Of a stretch of DNA of 64,000 bases, positions 1 to 11,600 are shown piece after piece. The notes below the pieces were generated by a model. That model was not told where the DNA came from. It saw only the letters and a list, made by a program, of their open reading frames with translations, and ran no database searches. The translations under genes were made by a program, and so were the position numbers. Source of the DNA: Prochlorococcus sp. AG-442-M23 (GTDB lineage Bacteria; Cyanobacteriota; Cyanobacteriia; PCC-6307; Cyanobiaceae); contig QCPW01000002.1 in assembly GCA_003209655.1 (NCBI GenBank), positions 124,001 to 188,000 on the forward strand, given 5' to 3'. Within the stretch, counting starts at the first letter, position 1, and the number at the start of each line of letters is the position of its first letter.

Positions 1-463
1 CAAATAAAGCGAATATTATTATGAGAGTTATAACTTGAATCAAATTTCTTAATATTGGCTTTACTTCTAATGTTGCTATTAATGATTCTTTTTCCTTTAA
101 ATTAACTGGTTTATGCCATATTTGTCCGTCATACCAACCTGATTCTTCATATTCAACTTTTTCGGAAGTTAATCTTTTGAAAATATGATTCCAGCCAAGA
201 TATAGCCTGATAGAGAAAAGAAGTGGTAAGGATAAACTACAAAAAAAGCTCAATAAAATGTACCTTAATATAGAAGTTTCGAAATATACACTGCCTGAAG
301 CAATAACAATAAAAAAAATAAAAGTACCTATCCAAAACTTAAGTAATATAAACAAAAATGATTTTTTTGATTTTGGCCATGAAAATATTTTAGATTTAGA
401 TAGTTCAATAAATTCATTAGTTGGTTGTTGGTTTTTAGGAACAGGGCAATTTGATTGGTTCAT
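1..463 (-). CDS. CGLD27-family (DUF1230) membrane protein, 3' part beyond window
   Basis: The reading frame starts at the ATG ending at 463 and runs off the left edge, giving about 154 N-terminal residues. The N-terminus contains CPVPKNQQPTNEF, the signature opening of the cyanobacterial/plastid CGLD27 (DUF1230) family. Two hydrophobic segments follow at about residues 45-62 and 67-85, then a soluble loop with YEESGWYDGQIW, then a further hydrophobic segment near the edge. The family is restricted to oxygenic phototrophs; its biochemical role is not settled. It lies 9 bases downstream of rsfS on the same strand, so the two are probably cotranscribed. The C-terminus is unseen. Confidence 0.85.
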   Translation of the reverse strand, partial: MNQSNCPVPKNQQPTNEFIELSKSKIFSWPKSKKSFLFILLKFWIGTFIFFIVIASGSVYFETSILRYILLSFFCSLSLPLLFSIRLYLGWNHIFKRLTSEKVEYEESGWYDGQIWHKPVNLKEKESLIATLEVKPILRNLIQVITLIIIFALF

Positions 464-472
464 CAATAATAA

Positions 473-817
473 TTATGGAAAATTCAAGTTATCTCCATTG
501 CCCCAAAAGGATTCAAGATCATAAAACTTTCTTATTTCTGGTTGAAAAATATTTATTATTAAATCACCATAGTCAAGAAGAGCCCATTTTGCCTCATTAA
601 CCCCTTCTTTTCTTATTGGTTCTAAATTTGCATTTTCTCTTAACTCCTCTTCAACAGAGTTAGTAATTGACCTAACTTGAACGTCTGATAAGCCTTCAGC
701 AATGAGTATCCATTCACTAATGTAAGAAACTTTATTAATATTGATCAACTTTATCTCTTTTGCCTTTTTTTTATCACAAGCTCTGGCTGCCATCAAAACT
801 AGAAATTTACTGTCCAT
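473..817 (-). CDS. rsfS: Ribosome silencing factor RsfS (Iojap family)
   Basis: This 114-residue protein matches RsfS, which binds ribosomal protein uL14 and blocks subunit joining when nutrients are short. Visible family features are the A-x-A-C-D-x-K-K stretch near the N-terminus, the central ISEWILIAEGLSDVQVRSI (normally a D/S-x-x-V-I-x-x-G-x-S element) and the C-terminal WALLDYGDLIINIF followed by RKFYDLESFWG. The frame is open back to 889, but the internal ATG at 817 gives the usual family length, so it is preferred. With that start the gene overlaps the end of the DUF3318 gene by 11 bases, suggesting coupled translation. Confidence 0.93.
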   Translation of the reverse strand: MDSKFLVLMAARACDKKKAKEIKLININKVSYISEWILIAEGLSDVQVRSITNSVEEELRENANLEPIRKEGVNEAKWALLDYGDLIINIFQPEIRKFYDLESFWGNGDNLNFP

Positions 818-1445
818 AAACGTTTTCACTTGAAACTGATTTGTCTGAACCTTCTTGTTGTGATAATTCTGATCTTGCTTTTTCGGCACTTTTTCTTAAT
901 GCCTCTAATCTATCTTCAAAAATACTTCTTTTTTTCTTTTTTCTAGTTTTTTCGATTAATTCTTTTAATGCTCCACCAAGGCTTTTGTAGGCATTAGGAA
1001 TACTATATCCAAATCTGCAGGCAAGATCTATTGCTCTTTCATCTGCAAAAATAGCATCTTGTAGTTTTTTTTCAGAATTATTTTTTATGTAAAGTCTATA
1101 TCCTGCGAAACCAGAAAGACCAAGTGCAAGTAATAAAAGTAACCCATCTTGTACCCATAGTTCACCTATCGCGCCACCAAGTCCAATTGCTAGAGCAGCC
1201 ATTTCCCAGCCATCTCTTGGAATTGCATCATTTTGAATTTTTCCCACTTCATGCCAAAACATTAAATTTCTGTGATCTATTGCGTAACTATCCCATTTTT
1301 CTAAATCTATTTGAATTTCAACTTCGTCACGACCTATCTCCTCCAATGTAATTAAAGGAGGATCTATAGCGGCGGCAGCTTCAATAAAAACCCAACTTTC
1401 ATTCTCCGGAGGCAACAGACTTTTTAGTCGCTGAAGTTCGCTCAT
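807..1445 (-). CDS. DUF3318 domain protein
   Basis: A 212-residue protein of the cyanobacterium-specific DUF3318 family. The N-terminus (about residues 1-85) is soluble and acidic, with the conserved LPPENESWVFIEAAAAIDPP region. Two closely spaced hydrophobic segments lie at about residues 83-120 (LAIGLGGAIGELW and LLLLLALGLSGFAGY). The C-terminus is basic and helical, with a KKKK tract and an ADERAIDLACRFGYS region. No enzyme motif is visible and the function is unknown. It is the first gene of the leftward cluster DUF3318-rsfS-CGLD27 and is divergent from carB, with a 108-base shared upstream region. Confidence 0.85.
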   Translation of the reverse strand: MSELQRLKSLLPPENESWVFIEAAAAIDPPLITLEEIGRDEVEIQIDLEKWDSYAIDHRNLMFWHEVGKIQNDAIPRDGWEMAALAIGLGGAIGELWVQDGLLLLLALGLSGFAGYRLYIKNNSEKKLQDAIFADERAIDLACRFGYSIPNAYKSLGGALKELIEKTRKKKKRSIFEDRLEALRKSAEKARSELSQQEGSDKSVSSENVYGQ

Positions 1446-1553
1446 AAATTATATTTTATTATCAATACTATAGAAACAAATGTTGCTTTTCAAGTAAGTT
1501 GATTAACATCTGATGATTTATAAGTAGCATTAAATAAATGAAGTTTTTAAATT

Positions 1554-4500
1554 ATGCCTCAAAGAGGTGATCTTAAAAGAATCCTAGTTCTTGGTTCAGG
1601 TCCAATTGTTATAGGTCAAGCGTGTGAATTTGATTATTCAGGGACTCAGGCTTGTAAAGCTTTAAGAAAAGCTGGTTATGAAATTATTTTAATTAATTCT
1701 AATCCAGCATCTATAATGACCGATCCTGAGATTGCAAATAAAACATATATTGAACCTTTAACTAAAGAAATAGTTTCTCAAATAATTTTAAAAGAAAAGC
1801 CTGATGCAATACTTCCAACTATGGGTGGTCAAACAGCGCTTAATTTAGCGGTTAAACTTTCCGAGTCTGATTTCTTGATTAAAAATAATGTGGAATTAAT
1901 AGGAGCTAATTTAGAGGCTATTAATAAGGCTGAGGATAGAAAATTATTTAAAGAATCAATGAGAAAAATAAATGTAGACGTTTGTCCTTCTGGTATTGCT
2001 TCTAATTTGGTTGAAGCCATGAATGTATCTAAGCAAATAAATTCATATCCATTAATAATTAGACCAGCTTTTACTTTAGGCGGTGTTGGAGGTGGAATAG
2101 CATATAATCTTGAAGAATTTAATGATCTTTGCAAATCAGGATTAGACGAAAGTCCTAGTAATCAAATATTGATAGAGAAATCATTAATTGGATGGAAGGA
2201 ATTTGAATTAGAAGTTATGAGGGATAAGGCTGATAACGTAGTCATAATTTGTAGTATTGAAAATCTTGACCCTATGGGAGTTCATACTGGCGACTCGATT
2301 ACAGTTGCTCCCGCACAAACTTTAACTGATAAGGAATATCAGAGACTTAGAGATTTATCATTAAAAATTATAAGAGAAGTAGGTGTAGAAACTGGCGGTA
2401 GTAATATTCAATTTGCTGTAAATCCACAAAATGGTGATGTGATAGTTATTGAAATGAATCCAAGGGTAAGTAGATCATCAGCCTTAGCCAGTAAAGCAAC
2501 AGGTTTTCCAATAGCTAAAATTGCAGCTTTGTTATCTGTTGGATATACACTTGATGAAATTATTAATGATATTACTAAAAAAACCCCTGCATGTTTTGAA
2601 CCTTCAATTGATTATGTTGTGACTAAGGTACCAAGATTTGCATTTGAAAAATTTAAAGGGTCCTCAAATATTTTAAGTACAGCGATGAAATCTGTTGGAG
2701 AATCAATGGCAATTGGTCGATCATTTGAAGAATCCTTTCAAAAAGCTTTGAGATCTTTGGAGATTGGAATTTTTGGTTGGGAATGCGATTTTATTGAAGA
2801 TTTTAAAAACGAAAATGATTTGAAAAATAATTTAAGAAATCCAACATCTGAAAGAATTCTTTTAGTTAAAAAAGCCATGGAAGCTGGAAAGACCGACACT
2901 TATATCAATCAAATAACTAATATAGACTTATGGTTTATAGAGAAGTTAAGAAATATTTTTGATTTCCAGAATCAATTTTTGAAAGGCAGAAAACTTACTG
3001 AAATTGACAGAGATGTAATGTTGACTTCTAAGCAGATTGGGTTCTCAGATCAGCAGATTGCAAAATTAACTGAATCTGAATTTTTTGAGGTAAGAAATTA
3101 TCGAAAAAATTTGAATATTTTACCAATTTATAAAACAGTGGATACTTGTTCTGCCGAGTTTTCATCTGAAACTCCATATCATTACTCTACTTATGAAGAG
3201 TTCTTTTCGGATAGTGGTTTAAAGTTATCTGACAATGAAATTACTTCTAATAATGAGATTTTTTTAAAAAAAATTATGATTTTAGGAGGTGGACCTAACA
3301 GGATTGGTCAAGGTATTGAATTCGATTACTGTTGTTGTCATGCCTCATATCAATCTTCAAGCAATGGATATCAAACCATAATGGTAAATAGTAATCCTGA
3401 AACTGTTTCAACAGACTATGATACCAGTGATATTCTATATTTTGAGCCTGTTACTTTAGAAGATGTTCTTAATATTATTGAGGCTGAAAATCCATATGGA
3501 TTAATAGTACAATTTGGAGGTCAAACCCCTCTAAAATTATCATTGCCACTTTCCATTTGGTTGAATACTAAAGAAGGGAAAAAATGTGATTCAAAAATCC
3601 TTGGAACTTCCCCCCTATCAATAGATATTGCAGAAGATAGAGAGGAGTTCACAAAGATTCTTAAAGAATTAAATATAAGGCAACCTCTGAATGGAATAGC
3701 TCGAAATCAAGAAGAGGCATTTTCTGTTGCAAAAAAGATAGGCTTTCCATTAGTTGTTAGACCTTCTTATGTCCTAGGAGGAAGAGCTATGGAAATAGTT
3801 AAAGATCAAACTGAATTAACTCGTTATATATTAGAGGCAGTAAAAGTTTCGCCTAATCATCCGATACTTTTGGATCAATATTTAAGTAATGCGATAGAGA
3901 TTGATGTTGATGCATTGTGTGATGAAAAAGGTTCAGTCGTAATAGCAGGGATTATGGAACATGTCGAGCCTGCCGGTATTCATTCTGGCGATTCAGCATG
4001 TTGTTTGCCTACAATTTCTTTATCGCAAAAAACATTAGAAACTGTTAAAAAATGGACAAAATTAATTTCAAATAGATTAAATGTTATTGGCTTGATTAAT
4101 TTGCAATTTGCAGTTACGAGTATTAATAATCAAGAAAATGAATTATTTATTCTTGAGGCTAATCCTCGAGCATCAAGAACAATTCCTTTCGTTTCTAAAG
4201 CTATAGGTAAACCAGTAGCCAAATTAGCCACCCAAGTTATGCAGGGATCTTCCTTAAAAGATATAAATTTTACTAAGGAAATATTACCAAAATATCAAGC
4301 AGTTAAAGAAGCGGTTTTGCCTTTCAAAAGGTTTCCTGGCTCTGATACTTTACTTGGTCCTGAGATGCGTTCTACTGGTGAAGTTATGGGATTAGCTAAG
4401 GATTTTGGTTTAGCTTATGCAAAGTCTGAATTAGCAGCAGGGAATGGAGTCCCTACTAAGGGTGTTGCCTTTTTATCAACTAATGATTTAGATAAAGATA

Positions 4501-4856
4501 AATTAGAGGAAATCGCGAGAGAACTAATAATTTTAGGTTTTACATTAATTGCAACTAAGGGAACTGCTAGGTTTTTACTAAATTTGGGTATTGAAGTAGA
4601 TGAGGTTTTGAAAGTACATGAAGGAAGGCCTAATATTGAAGACTTAATTCGTTCGGGTCTTATCCAGTTGGTTATTAATACACCAGTTGGCTCTCAAGCT
4701 TTTCATGATGATGCTTATCTTAGAAGAGCAGCTTTAGAATACAACATACCAACTTTTACAACTATCCCTGCGGCTAAAGCTGCTTTGCAAGCAATTAAAT
4801 CTTTACGGATTAATAAGATTGATACAGTACCTCTTCAGGATATTCATAACTACTAG
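1554..4856 (+). CDS. carB: Carbamoyl-phosphate synthase large chain
   Basis: The large chain makes carbamoyl phosphate from bicarbonate, two ATP and ammonia delivered by the CarA glutaminase, feeding pyrimidines and arginine. At 1100 residues it is slightly longer than the E. coli protein. Both ATP-grasp halves are seen: [10 protein letters not shown] at residues 21-30 starts the first and [15 protein letters not shown] at about residue 577 starts the second. Each half carries the expected ATP-grasp elements ([24 protein letters not shown]). The last 140 or so residues form the MGS-like allosteric domain ([13 protein letters not shown]). It is divergently placed from DUF3318; no PyrR or arginine attenuator-like structure was seen upstream. 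Confidence 0.99.
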   Translation: MPQRGDLKRILVLGSGPIVIGQACEFDYSGTQACKALRKAGYEIILINSNPASIMTDPEIANKTYIEPLTKEIVSQIILKEKPDAILPTMGGQTALNLAVKLSESDFLIKNNVELIGANLEAINKAEDRKLFKESMRKINVDVCPSGIASNLVEAMNVSKQINSYPLIIRPAFTLGGVGGGIAYNLEEFNDLCKSGLDESPSNQILIEKSLIGWKEFELEVMRDKADNVVIICSIENLDPMGVHTGDSITVAPAQTLTDKEYQRLRDLSLKIIREVGVETGGSNIQFAVNPQNGDVIVIEMNPRVSRSSALASKATGFPIAKIAALLSVGYTLDEIINDITKKTPACFEPSIDYVVTKVPRFAFEKFKGSSNILSTAMKSVGESMAIGRSFEESFQKALRSLEIGIFGWECDFIEDFKNENDLKNNLRNPTSERILLVKKAMEAGKTDTYINQITNIDLWFIEKLRNIFDFQNQFLKGRKLTEIDRDVMLTSKQIGFSDQQIAKLTESEFFEVRNYRKNLNILPIYKTVDTCSAEFSSETPYHYSTYEEFFSDSGLKLSDNEITSNNEIFLKKIMILGGGPNRIGQGIEFDYCCCHASYQSSSNGYQTIMVNSNPETVSTDYDTSDILYFEPVTLEDVLNIIEAENPYGLIVQFGGQTPLKLSLPLSIWLNTKEGKKCDSKILGTSPLSIDIAEDREEFTKILKELNIRQPLNGIARNQEEAFSVAKKIGFPLVVRPSYVLGGRAMEIVKDQTELTRYILEAVKVSPNHPILLDQYLSNAIEIDVDALCDEKGSVVIAGIMEHVEPAGIHSGDSACCLPTISLSQKTLETVKKWTKLISNRLNVIGLINLQFAVTSINNQENELFILEANPRASRTIPFVSKAIGKPVAKLATQVMQGSSLKDINFTKEILPKYQAVKEAVLPFKRFPGSDTLLGPEMRSTGEVMGLAKDFGLAYAKSELAAGNGVPTKGVAFLSTNDLDKDKLEEIARELIILGFTLIATKGTARFLLNLGIEVDEVLKVHEGRPNIEDLIRSGLIQLVINTPVGSQAFHDDAYLRRAALEYNIPTFTTIPAAKAALQAIKSLRINKIDTVPLQDIHNY

Positions 4857-4859
4857 GTA

Positions 4860-5078
4860 TTACTCATAATTTTTAAGTTTCTCTCTTAATTGGTTAGCTA
4901 TGGAGTTTCTACCAACGGATAATAATTTAAGAGTGTCTTCATACATTTTTAATTGAGTCTCTGCTATTTTTAATCCCTTAATGATTTCTTTTGTATCATC
5001 AGATAATTCATCAACATTATATTTTTTCCCCTCAAATGTTAATACTGGAGTATTTTTTTGAATTTTTTGTTCAGTCAT
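4860..5078 (-). CDS. DUF6447-type small protein
   Basis: A 72-residue acidic protein starting at ATG 5078, preceded by an A/G-rich stretch. The frame is open to an upstream ATG at 5111, but the core homology (LTFEGKKYNVDEL, then a helical segment ending SIANQLREKL) begins after 5078. The pattern of a short beta opening followed by a long helix fits DUF6447, a family I recall from marine cyanobacteria and their phages; the function is unknown. It follows the ABC exporter by 29 bases on the same strand and converges on carB with a 3-base gap. Confidence 0.7.
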   Translation of the reverse strand: MTEQKIQKNTPVLTFEGKKYNVDELSDDTKEIIKGLKIAETQLKMYEDTLKLLSVGRNSIANQLREKLKNYE

Positions 5079-5107
5079 AATTTTTTCTTTTAATAGATTA
5101 AATATAA

Positions 5108-6814
5108 TCAAGTTACCTTTATTAACTGTTTTTCACATAATTCTTTATAAATTCCATCCTTATTGAACAAATCTATGTGTCTGCCGCTATCAATAATCTT
5201 ACCTTTATCAAAAACAACTATTTTATCGGCTTCCTGAGTCGTGGATAATCTATGAGCAATAATAATAACAGTTCTATTTTTCATTGCCTGATTTAACCCT
5301 TTTTGTACTTCTGCTTCGGATTCTGCGTCTAAAGCACTAGTAGCTTCGTCCAATAAAAGTATCGATGGATTTCCTAATATTGCTCTAGCAATTGCAATTC
5401 TCTGAATCTGACCTCCTGATAAGTTAGTACCTCTTTCGCATATTTTAGTTTTGTATTTACTTGGAAGTTTTTCGATAAAATTATGAGCATTTGCAATCTT
5501 TGCTGACTTAATTACATCTTCTTCACTAAATTTCCTCCCCATTTTTATTACTTCAATAATTTGTCCGGAAAATAGATATGGTTGTTGTTGTACCAAAGCT
5601 ATTTTTGTTCTTAAATCCTTAGAGCTTATAGATTTTATATCCTTGTTATCTATATGAATAGAACCTGTACTAGGGTTTATAAATTTAAGAATCAATGCCA
5701 TCATTGTACTTTTACCAGCTCCTGAAGCTCCAACGAAAGCAACAACCTGTCCTTTTGAAATTTTTAAAGTTATATCTTTTAAAACTTGATTATTCTTTTT
5801 ATATTCAAAACTAACGTTTTTGAAATCTATCTTCCCTTCGATTCTTGATAAACTATTCAAATTTTTCTCTTCTTGTTCTAAGGGTTCTAAATTTATCATT
5901 TTTAATCTCTTTAATGAAGCTTCTGCTTGCTTATATTCATTGAAATTTGTACTAATATGGCTAATTGGATCAATAAGCATAATGATGGCAGCAAAAAAAC
6001 TACTGAATTCTGCACTAGTTAATAGACCTTGACTTATTCTTAATGTTCCTAAACCTAATATTGCTAATATTCCTAATGCTTCAATAAACCCAACAACTGG
6101 ATATTGGAAAGCGAGTAATTTAAGTGTTTTGTATTTTGCATTTTTATTATTTCTCAATCTTTTGTTAAATCTATCTTTAATCCATTTTTCTGCTGCAAAT
6201 GCTCTTATTGTTGAAATCCCATTAATAGATTCTCCTATTAAATCTGCTAAATCGCTTGTTGATTCTTGACTTTTCTCAGATGCTCTTAAAACTCTTTTCC
6301 CAAATTTATTAACTGAAATAATAATTATTGGAGCTATCACTAAAGTAGATAATGTTAATGACCAATCTAAGTAAAACATATAAATAATTACTGCTAATAA
6401 TTGCAAAACAGATGGTAATGTATCTTGAAAAGTTTTATAAATCACTTCACTTACTCTGTCTGCATCTTCAGTAAGTCTGTAAGTAATATCACCCGCAGAA
6501 ATATTGCTCACAAAATTCATTTTTATTTTGTGTATATTACTAAATAGTTTTTGTCTCATTACTTCACTAATTTCTAGTGAAGGCTCAGCGATATAAACAT
6601 CTTGACCAAACTGAGCTAATTTTTGAATTAAGAAAATAAAAAGAGCACTTATTATTATTCTAGAAACATTCAACAGATCTCCTGAGCCAATTGCGGGTAT
6701 TAATTTCCCTGCCACAAAAGCTAATATTGGCCAACAACTAACATATACAATCATGCATATAAATCCTTTTATAAATCTATTAATATACGGAGTGATTGGA
6801 GGAATTAAGCGCAA
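5108..6814 (-). CDS. ABC exporter, fused membrane and ATPase domains (MsbA/MDR type)
   Basis: A 568-residue half-size type IV ABC exporter expected to act as a homodimer in the cytoplasmic membrane. The first 300 or so residues hold six hydrophobic segments. The ATPase domain follows with Walker A GASGAGKST, signature LSGGQIQRIAIARA, Walker B ILLLDEATSALD and H-loop IIIAHRLST, so all catalytic elements are present. The family moves lipids, peptides or drugs; the substrate cannot be assigned. The periplasmic LPS-transport gene lptC lies elsewhere in the window (42 kb), so an MsbA-like lipid flippase role is possible but not shown. Confidence 0.93.
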   Translation of the reverse strand: MRLIPPITPYINRFIKGFICMIVYVSCWPILAFVAGKLIPAIGSGDLLNVSRIIISALFIFLIQKLAQFGQDVYIAEPSLEISEVMRQKLFSNIHKIKMNFVSNISAGDITYRLTEDADRVSEVIYKTFQDTLPSVLQLLAVIIYMFYLDWSLTLSTLVIAPIIIISVNKFGKRVLRASEKSQESTSDLADLIGESINGISTIRAFAAEKWIKDRFNKRLRNNKNAKYKTLKLLAFQYPVVGFIEALGILAILGLGTLRISQGLLTSAEFSSFFAAIIMLIDPISHISTNFNEYKQAEASLKRLKMINLEPLEQEEKNLNSLSRIEGKIDFKNVSFEYKKNNQVLKDITLKISKGQVVAFVGASGAGKSTMMALILKFINPSTGSIHIDNKDIKSISSKDLRTKIALVQQQPYLFSGQIIEVIKMGRKFSEEDVIKSAKIANAHNFIEKLPSKYKTKICERGTNLSGGQIQRIAIARAILGNPSILLLDEATSALDAESEAEVQKGLNQAMKNRTVIIIAHRLSTTQEADKIVVFDKGKIIDSGRHIDLFNKDGIYKELCEKQLIKVT

Positions 6815-6869
6815 AATATTCTGTTAAGTATTTCTTTTACTTTATCAATAGCTGTGTTTTATTAAAACT

Positions 6870-7046
6870 ATGAAATTAGATCAATTTTTAAAATGGCATA
6901 ACTTTGTTTCTTCTGGAGGAGAGGCTAAAATCCTTATAAAAGCTGGCCGTGTGAAAGTTAATGGAGAAATAGAAACAAAAAGGGGAAGAAAACTAATCAA
7001 AGGAGATAAAGTTATGTTTCTAAAAAATGAATTAATTTTTGAATAA
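6870..7046 (+). CDS. Small S4-domain RNA-binding protein
   Basis: A 58-residue protein consisting of one S4 fold: MKLDQFLKWHNFVSSGGEAK, then IKAGRVKVNGEIETKRGRKL and a short strand KGDKVMF. This is the alphaL RNA-binding motif seen in YbcJ/YaaA-like proteins, which bind structured RNA, usually ribosomal. No catalytic domain is attached. It lies 52 bases before tpiA on the same strand and diverges from the ABC exporter. The start ATG at 6870 sits immediately before the S4 consensus, so the protein looks complete. Confidence 0.9.
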   Translation: MKLDQFLKWHNFVSSGGEAKILIKAGRVKVNGEIETKRGRKLIKGDKVMFLKNELIFE

Positions 7047-7098
7047 TTACCCTATTAACCGCAACTTATATTAATATATTTTTCTTAGGCTATGTATT

Positions 7099-7824
7099 TT
7101 GAGAAAATCTGTAATCGCTGGTAATTGGAAAATGCACATGAATTGTGCAGAAACGAAAAGTTATTTGTGTGACTTTCTTCCTCTTATTAAAGATATTCCT
7201 AATGATAGAAAAATAGTAATTGCCCCTCCATTTACAGCAATTTCTACCTTTTCAAGTTTTTCTAATTCTGATTATTTACATATTGCAAGTCAGAATATTC
7301 ACTGGGAAAAACAAGGTGCTTTTACTGCAGAAATTTCTCCCAGAATGCTTATTGAACATAACGTTAAATATGCAATTGTTGGTCATAGCGAACCTCGAAA
7401 ATACTTTAGTGAAAGTGATGAACAAATAAATAGGAGAGCAGTTTTTGCTCAATCAAGTGGTCTTACTCCAATAGTTTGTGTCGGTGAAACTCTTGAGCAA
7501 AGAGAGAGAGGCGAAGCTGACAGGGTCATTACTAGACAGGTTGAACAGGGCTTGGAGAATACGGATCCATCTAATCTAATAGTCGCTTATGAACCTATAT
7601 GGGCAATTGGAACTGGAAAAACTTGTGAAGCAAGTGATGCAAATAAGATATGTGCTTTGATACGTAAATTGATTGGTTTTAATGATGTAATTATTCAATA
7701 TGGAGGATCTGTTAAACCCAATAATATTGATGAGATAATGTCAATGAGCGATATTGATGGAGTTTTGGTTGGTGGAGCTTCTTTAGATCCAATCAGTTTT
7801 TCAAGAATTGCAAATTACAAATAA
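7099..7824 (+). CDS. tpiA: Triosephosphate isomerase
   Basis: The enzyme interconverts dihydroxyacetone phosphate and glyceraldehyde 3-phosphate in glycolysis and the Calvin cycle. The 241 residues include GNWKMH at 8-13 with catalytic Lys11, the [10 protein letters not shown] region with the electrophilic His, the catalytic Glu in [13 protein letters not shown] and the phosphate-binding [10 protein letters not shown]. The usual SERR reads SEPR here, a mild change. The start is TTG at 7099: the nearby ATG at 7092 is out of frame, and RKSVIAGNW must be N-terminal. The end overlaps folP by 17 bases. Confidence 0.97.
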   Translation: MRKSVIAGNWKMHMNCAETKSYLCDFLPLIKDIPNDRKIVIAPPFTAISTFSSFSNSDYLHIASQNIHWEKQGAFTAEISPRMLIEHNVKYAIVGHSEPRKYFSESDEQINRRAVFAQSSGLTPIVCVGETLEQRERGEADRVITRQVEQGLENTDPSNLIVAYEPIWAIGTGKTCEASDANKICALIRKLIGFNDVIIQYGGSVKPNNIDEIMSMSDIDGVLVGGASLDPISFSRIANYK

Positions 7825-8659
7825 TAATCATCCTTGGCCAGATGAATGGGGACAAAAAACTTCAATAATGGGAATTATTAATTTAACCCCTGATTCATTT
7901 AGTGATGGTGGCGATTTCGATTCAATTGAAAAAGTTTTATCTCAAGTAAAAAATTTTGTATCTAATGGAGCTGATGTTATTGATCTTGGTGCTCAAAGTA
8001 CAAGACCTGGTGCGATAGAAATTGGAGCAAATAATGAAATAAAAAGATTGATACCATATTTAAAAAAAATTAGAAGCGAATATCCTAATATTATTATTTC
8101 CATTGATACCTTTAATTCGAAGGTAGCTTATGAGGCTCTCTCAAATGGCGCAAATTGGATTAATGATGTTACAGGAGGTAGAAGAGATGAAGAAATATTA
8201 GATGTTGTTTCACATTTTAATTGCCCCTACGTGATTACTCATAGTCGAGGGAATAGCCAAAGCATGAATAATTTGAATAGTTATGATGATCTACTAATAA
8301 ATATTTTTGATTCACTTGAAAATTTGACAAATAAAGCAATAAGTAAAAACGTTAACAAAGATAAAATAATTTGGGATCCAGGAATAGGATTCTCAAAAAA
8401 TACTAATCAAAATATAGAAATTTTAAAAAATATAGATTTTTTTAAAAATATTCAGTTCCCAATTCTAATAGGTGCCTCTAGAAAAAGATTTATTGGAGAA
8501 ATCTTAAACGAAACTAATCCTAAGGATAGAGATATAGGAACTCTTGCAATTAGTTGTCTTTGTTCTCAATTAAATGTTCATATAGTAAGAGTTCATAATG
8601 TAAAAATAAATTACCAAGTTTTGAAAGTTGCAGATCAAATTTATAGAAAAAAGAATTGA
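7808..8659 (+). CDS. folP: Dihydropteroate synthase
   Basis: FolP condenses p-aminobenzoate with dihydropterin pyrophosphate in folate synthesis. The 283-residue TIM barrel shows the two pterin-binding signatures ([15 protein letters not shown] and [13 protein letters not shown]), [35 protein letters not shown] and the late GASRKRFIG. The start used is TTG at 7808, inside the end of tpiA. It gives the normal short lead before the first beta strand, and the alternative ATG at codon 21 (MGIINL) would cut into the barrel. It converges on chlH with a 3-base gap. Confidence 0.96.
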   Translation: MQITNNNHPWPDEWGQKTSIMGIINLTPDSFSDGGDFDSIEKVLSQVKNFVSNGADVIDLGAQSTRPGAIEIGANNEIKRLIPYLKKIRSEYPNIIISIDTFNSKVAYEALSNGANWINDVTGGRRDEEILDVVSHFNCPYVITHSRGNSQSMNNLNSYDDLLINIFDSLENLTNKAISKNVNKDKIIWDPGIGFSKNTNQNIEILKNIDFFKNIQFPILIGASRKRFIGEILNETNPKDRDIGTLAISCLCSQLNVHIVRVHNVKINYQVLKVADQIYRKKN

Positions 8660-8662
8660 TAT

Positions 8663-11600
8663 TTATTCTTTCACTCCCTCTATTTTATCCTCTACTTCTT
8701 GATAAAGTTCTTTTAACTGCTCAATATTTTCTTCAGATGTTTCCCAATAACCTCTCCCATTAACCTCTAGTAATGTTCCAACTATTCTTCTGAAACTATT
8801 AGGATTTAAATCCATGAGCCTTTTTCTCATTTCTTCATCATTAATAAACGTTTCATTAGTTTCTTCGTATACAAAGTTATCTACTTGGCCACTTGTTGCA
8901 CTCCATCCAAGTGTGTAATTAAGTCTATTAGAAAGTTCTCTAACTCCCTCATAACCTGACTTAAGCATCCCTTCATACCATTTAGGATTTAAAAGCTTAG
9001 TTCTTGAGTCAAGTCTAATTGTCTCGCCTAGTGTTCTAACTTGAGCATTTGATGTAGTTGTATCTGCTATATAACTACTTGGTTCTTTACCATCATCCCT
9101 TAATGTTTTAATTAATTTTGTAGGGTCAGAATCAAAATAATGGCTTACATCAGTAAGAGAGATCTCAGAAGAGTCAAGGTTTTGAAATGTGACGTCAGCA
9201 GTTTTCATTACAGACTCAAATACATCCCTTTTTTGATTCATTTCTCCTGGATTATCAGCATTAAATGCATATGTTTTTCTAGATAAATACATTTCTTGTA
9301 ACTCATTTTCTTCTTCCCATGTTGAATTTTCAACAGCTAAATTAACATTAGAGCTATAGCTACCACTAGCGTTTGAAAATACCCTTGCAGACGCTTCTCT
9401 GAGTGAAGTACCTTCTTTTTCAGCTTGTTCTAAAGAATGTTTTCTAACAAAGTTGGACTCTAATGGTTCATCAGCTTCTGCCGCTAATTTTACTGCTTGA
9501 TCAATTAGTGCCATTTGGTTTATAAATAAATCTCTAAAAACGCCAGAACAATTAACAACCACATCGATTCTTGGTCTGCCAAGTTCCTCCAAGGAAATAA
9601 GTTCTAATTTATTGATACGTCCAACGGAATCTGGTTTTGGTTTAACACCAACAAACCATAAAATCTGCGCTAGTGATTCACCGTATGTTTTGATATTATC
9701 AGTACCCCATAGAACACAAGCAATTGTTTCAGGCCAAGTTCCTTGTTCTTCTTTTTGTCTTTCTATTAATTTATCTACCACCGATTTAGCGGCTGCCACA
9801 GCGGCTGTAGTAGGAATTGATTGTGGATCTAATGCATGAATATTTTTACCGCTTGGTAATACACTTGGGTTCCTAATAGGATCTCCTCCAGGACCTGGTA
9901 ATACATAATTTCCATCTAAAGCTTTTATGAGACTATCCATCTCTTTATCCGCACATACCTGTTCAAGGCAGAATAATAAATAATCAAATAGTTTATTTAA
10001 TTCTTTTTGATTTACTTCATTAAAATCATTAAATCTACAAACTCTAAGCCATGGAGTAGGTAAATTTAAACCGAATATTTTCAAGAAATCCAAAAGTTTT
10101 GAAAATAGTGATTTCTCTAAATAAACTCTTCCATTAACAATTTTTAAGGAATTAACCATTGCAAATATTGCTTCTCTAGAAGTTTTAATAATTTTTTCAT
10201 TTAATTCAACAAACTTAAGTTCTCCTCTATTATTTCCATCATAAATCTCATCTATTTTTAGATTTATTGCTTCTGCTAATAAACCAGGTAAGGATCTCAA
10301 CCCTTCTTGTTCTCTTTCTAATGAAGCTATATTTACTAATGTGGCAACAGCCTCTTCAGCTGTAGGTGCCTCTCCAATTGTATGTAGTCCACACGGTAAT
10401 AATCTACTTTCTATCTCCATTAATTGCTTATAGATATTTCCCACAAATAGATCTCTCTCTTCGATAGTAAGTTCTTCTACTTCTCCAATAGGAAGAACTA
10501 CATCTTTGTCGAGATTACATTGTTTTGAAGTCTCTACAATCGCATTAACAATTTGAACACCTCTACTATTCTCTCTTAATTGCTGATAAGAGCCGACAAG
10601 TTCGCTGAGCTCTTTAAGACCTTTGTAAAGACCTGCATTTTCAGCTGGAGGAGTTAAGTAACTTATAGTTGATGCGTATCCTCTTCTTTTCGCAATTGTT
10701 GCTTCAGAAGGGTTATTGGCGGCGTAATAATATAAATTTGGCAGAGATCCGATTAATGAATCGGGGTAGCATGTTTCACTCATCCCCATTTGTTTCCCAG
10801 GCATGAATTCAAGTGAACCGTGTGTACCAAAATGTAGGACTGCATCAGCTCCCCATATTTTTTCTACATAAGTGTAATAAGCAGCAAAACCATGATGAGG
10901 ACTTGCACTTCTTGAGTAAAGTAATCTCATTGGATCACCCTCGTATCCAAATGTTGGTTGTACTCCTATAAATACATTTCCAAAATGTTTTCCATAAATA
11001 AGTAAATTTTGACCATCACTGTTTAAATTTCCTGGTGGCTTACCCCAGTTATCTTCAAGCCTTTTTGAATAAGGTGTAAATTCTTCGTATTCCCTAACAC
11101 TCATCTTATGAGCAATATTTAATTCAGGGGAACCATCCATAGCCTCTGGATTATTTATTACTTTTTCCATTAATTCTTTTGAATTCTTAGGAAGATCATC
11201 AATTTGATATCCTTTATCTTTCATTTCTATAAGAACTCTGTATATTGATCCAAATACATTCAAATAGGCTGCTGTTCCAACATTACCTTTGTCCGGAGGA
11301 AAACTAAATACAGTTATTGCTAATTTCTTTTCCTCTCTTTTTTTAACTCTTAAGATCGACCACTTTATAGCTCTTTCCGCTATGACATCTACTCTATCTT
11401 GAAGAGTATGGGCTTTGCCTGTTGCATCATCACGGCCTGAAAGAATTATTGGTTCTATAGCTCCGTCTAATTCTGGTATTGCGATTTGAAGGGCGACTTG
11501 AACAGGGTGCAATCCTAAATCACTTTCCTCCCATTCTTGAGTTGTTTGAAAAACTAAAGGTAATGCAACCATATATGGTCTATTTAACTTCTTAAGCGCA

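Noticed and set aside
1124..1351. 75-codon plus-strand frame opposite DUF3318
   Set aside because: Antisense to a conserved gene, His-rich and without homology features.
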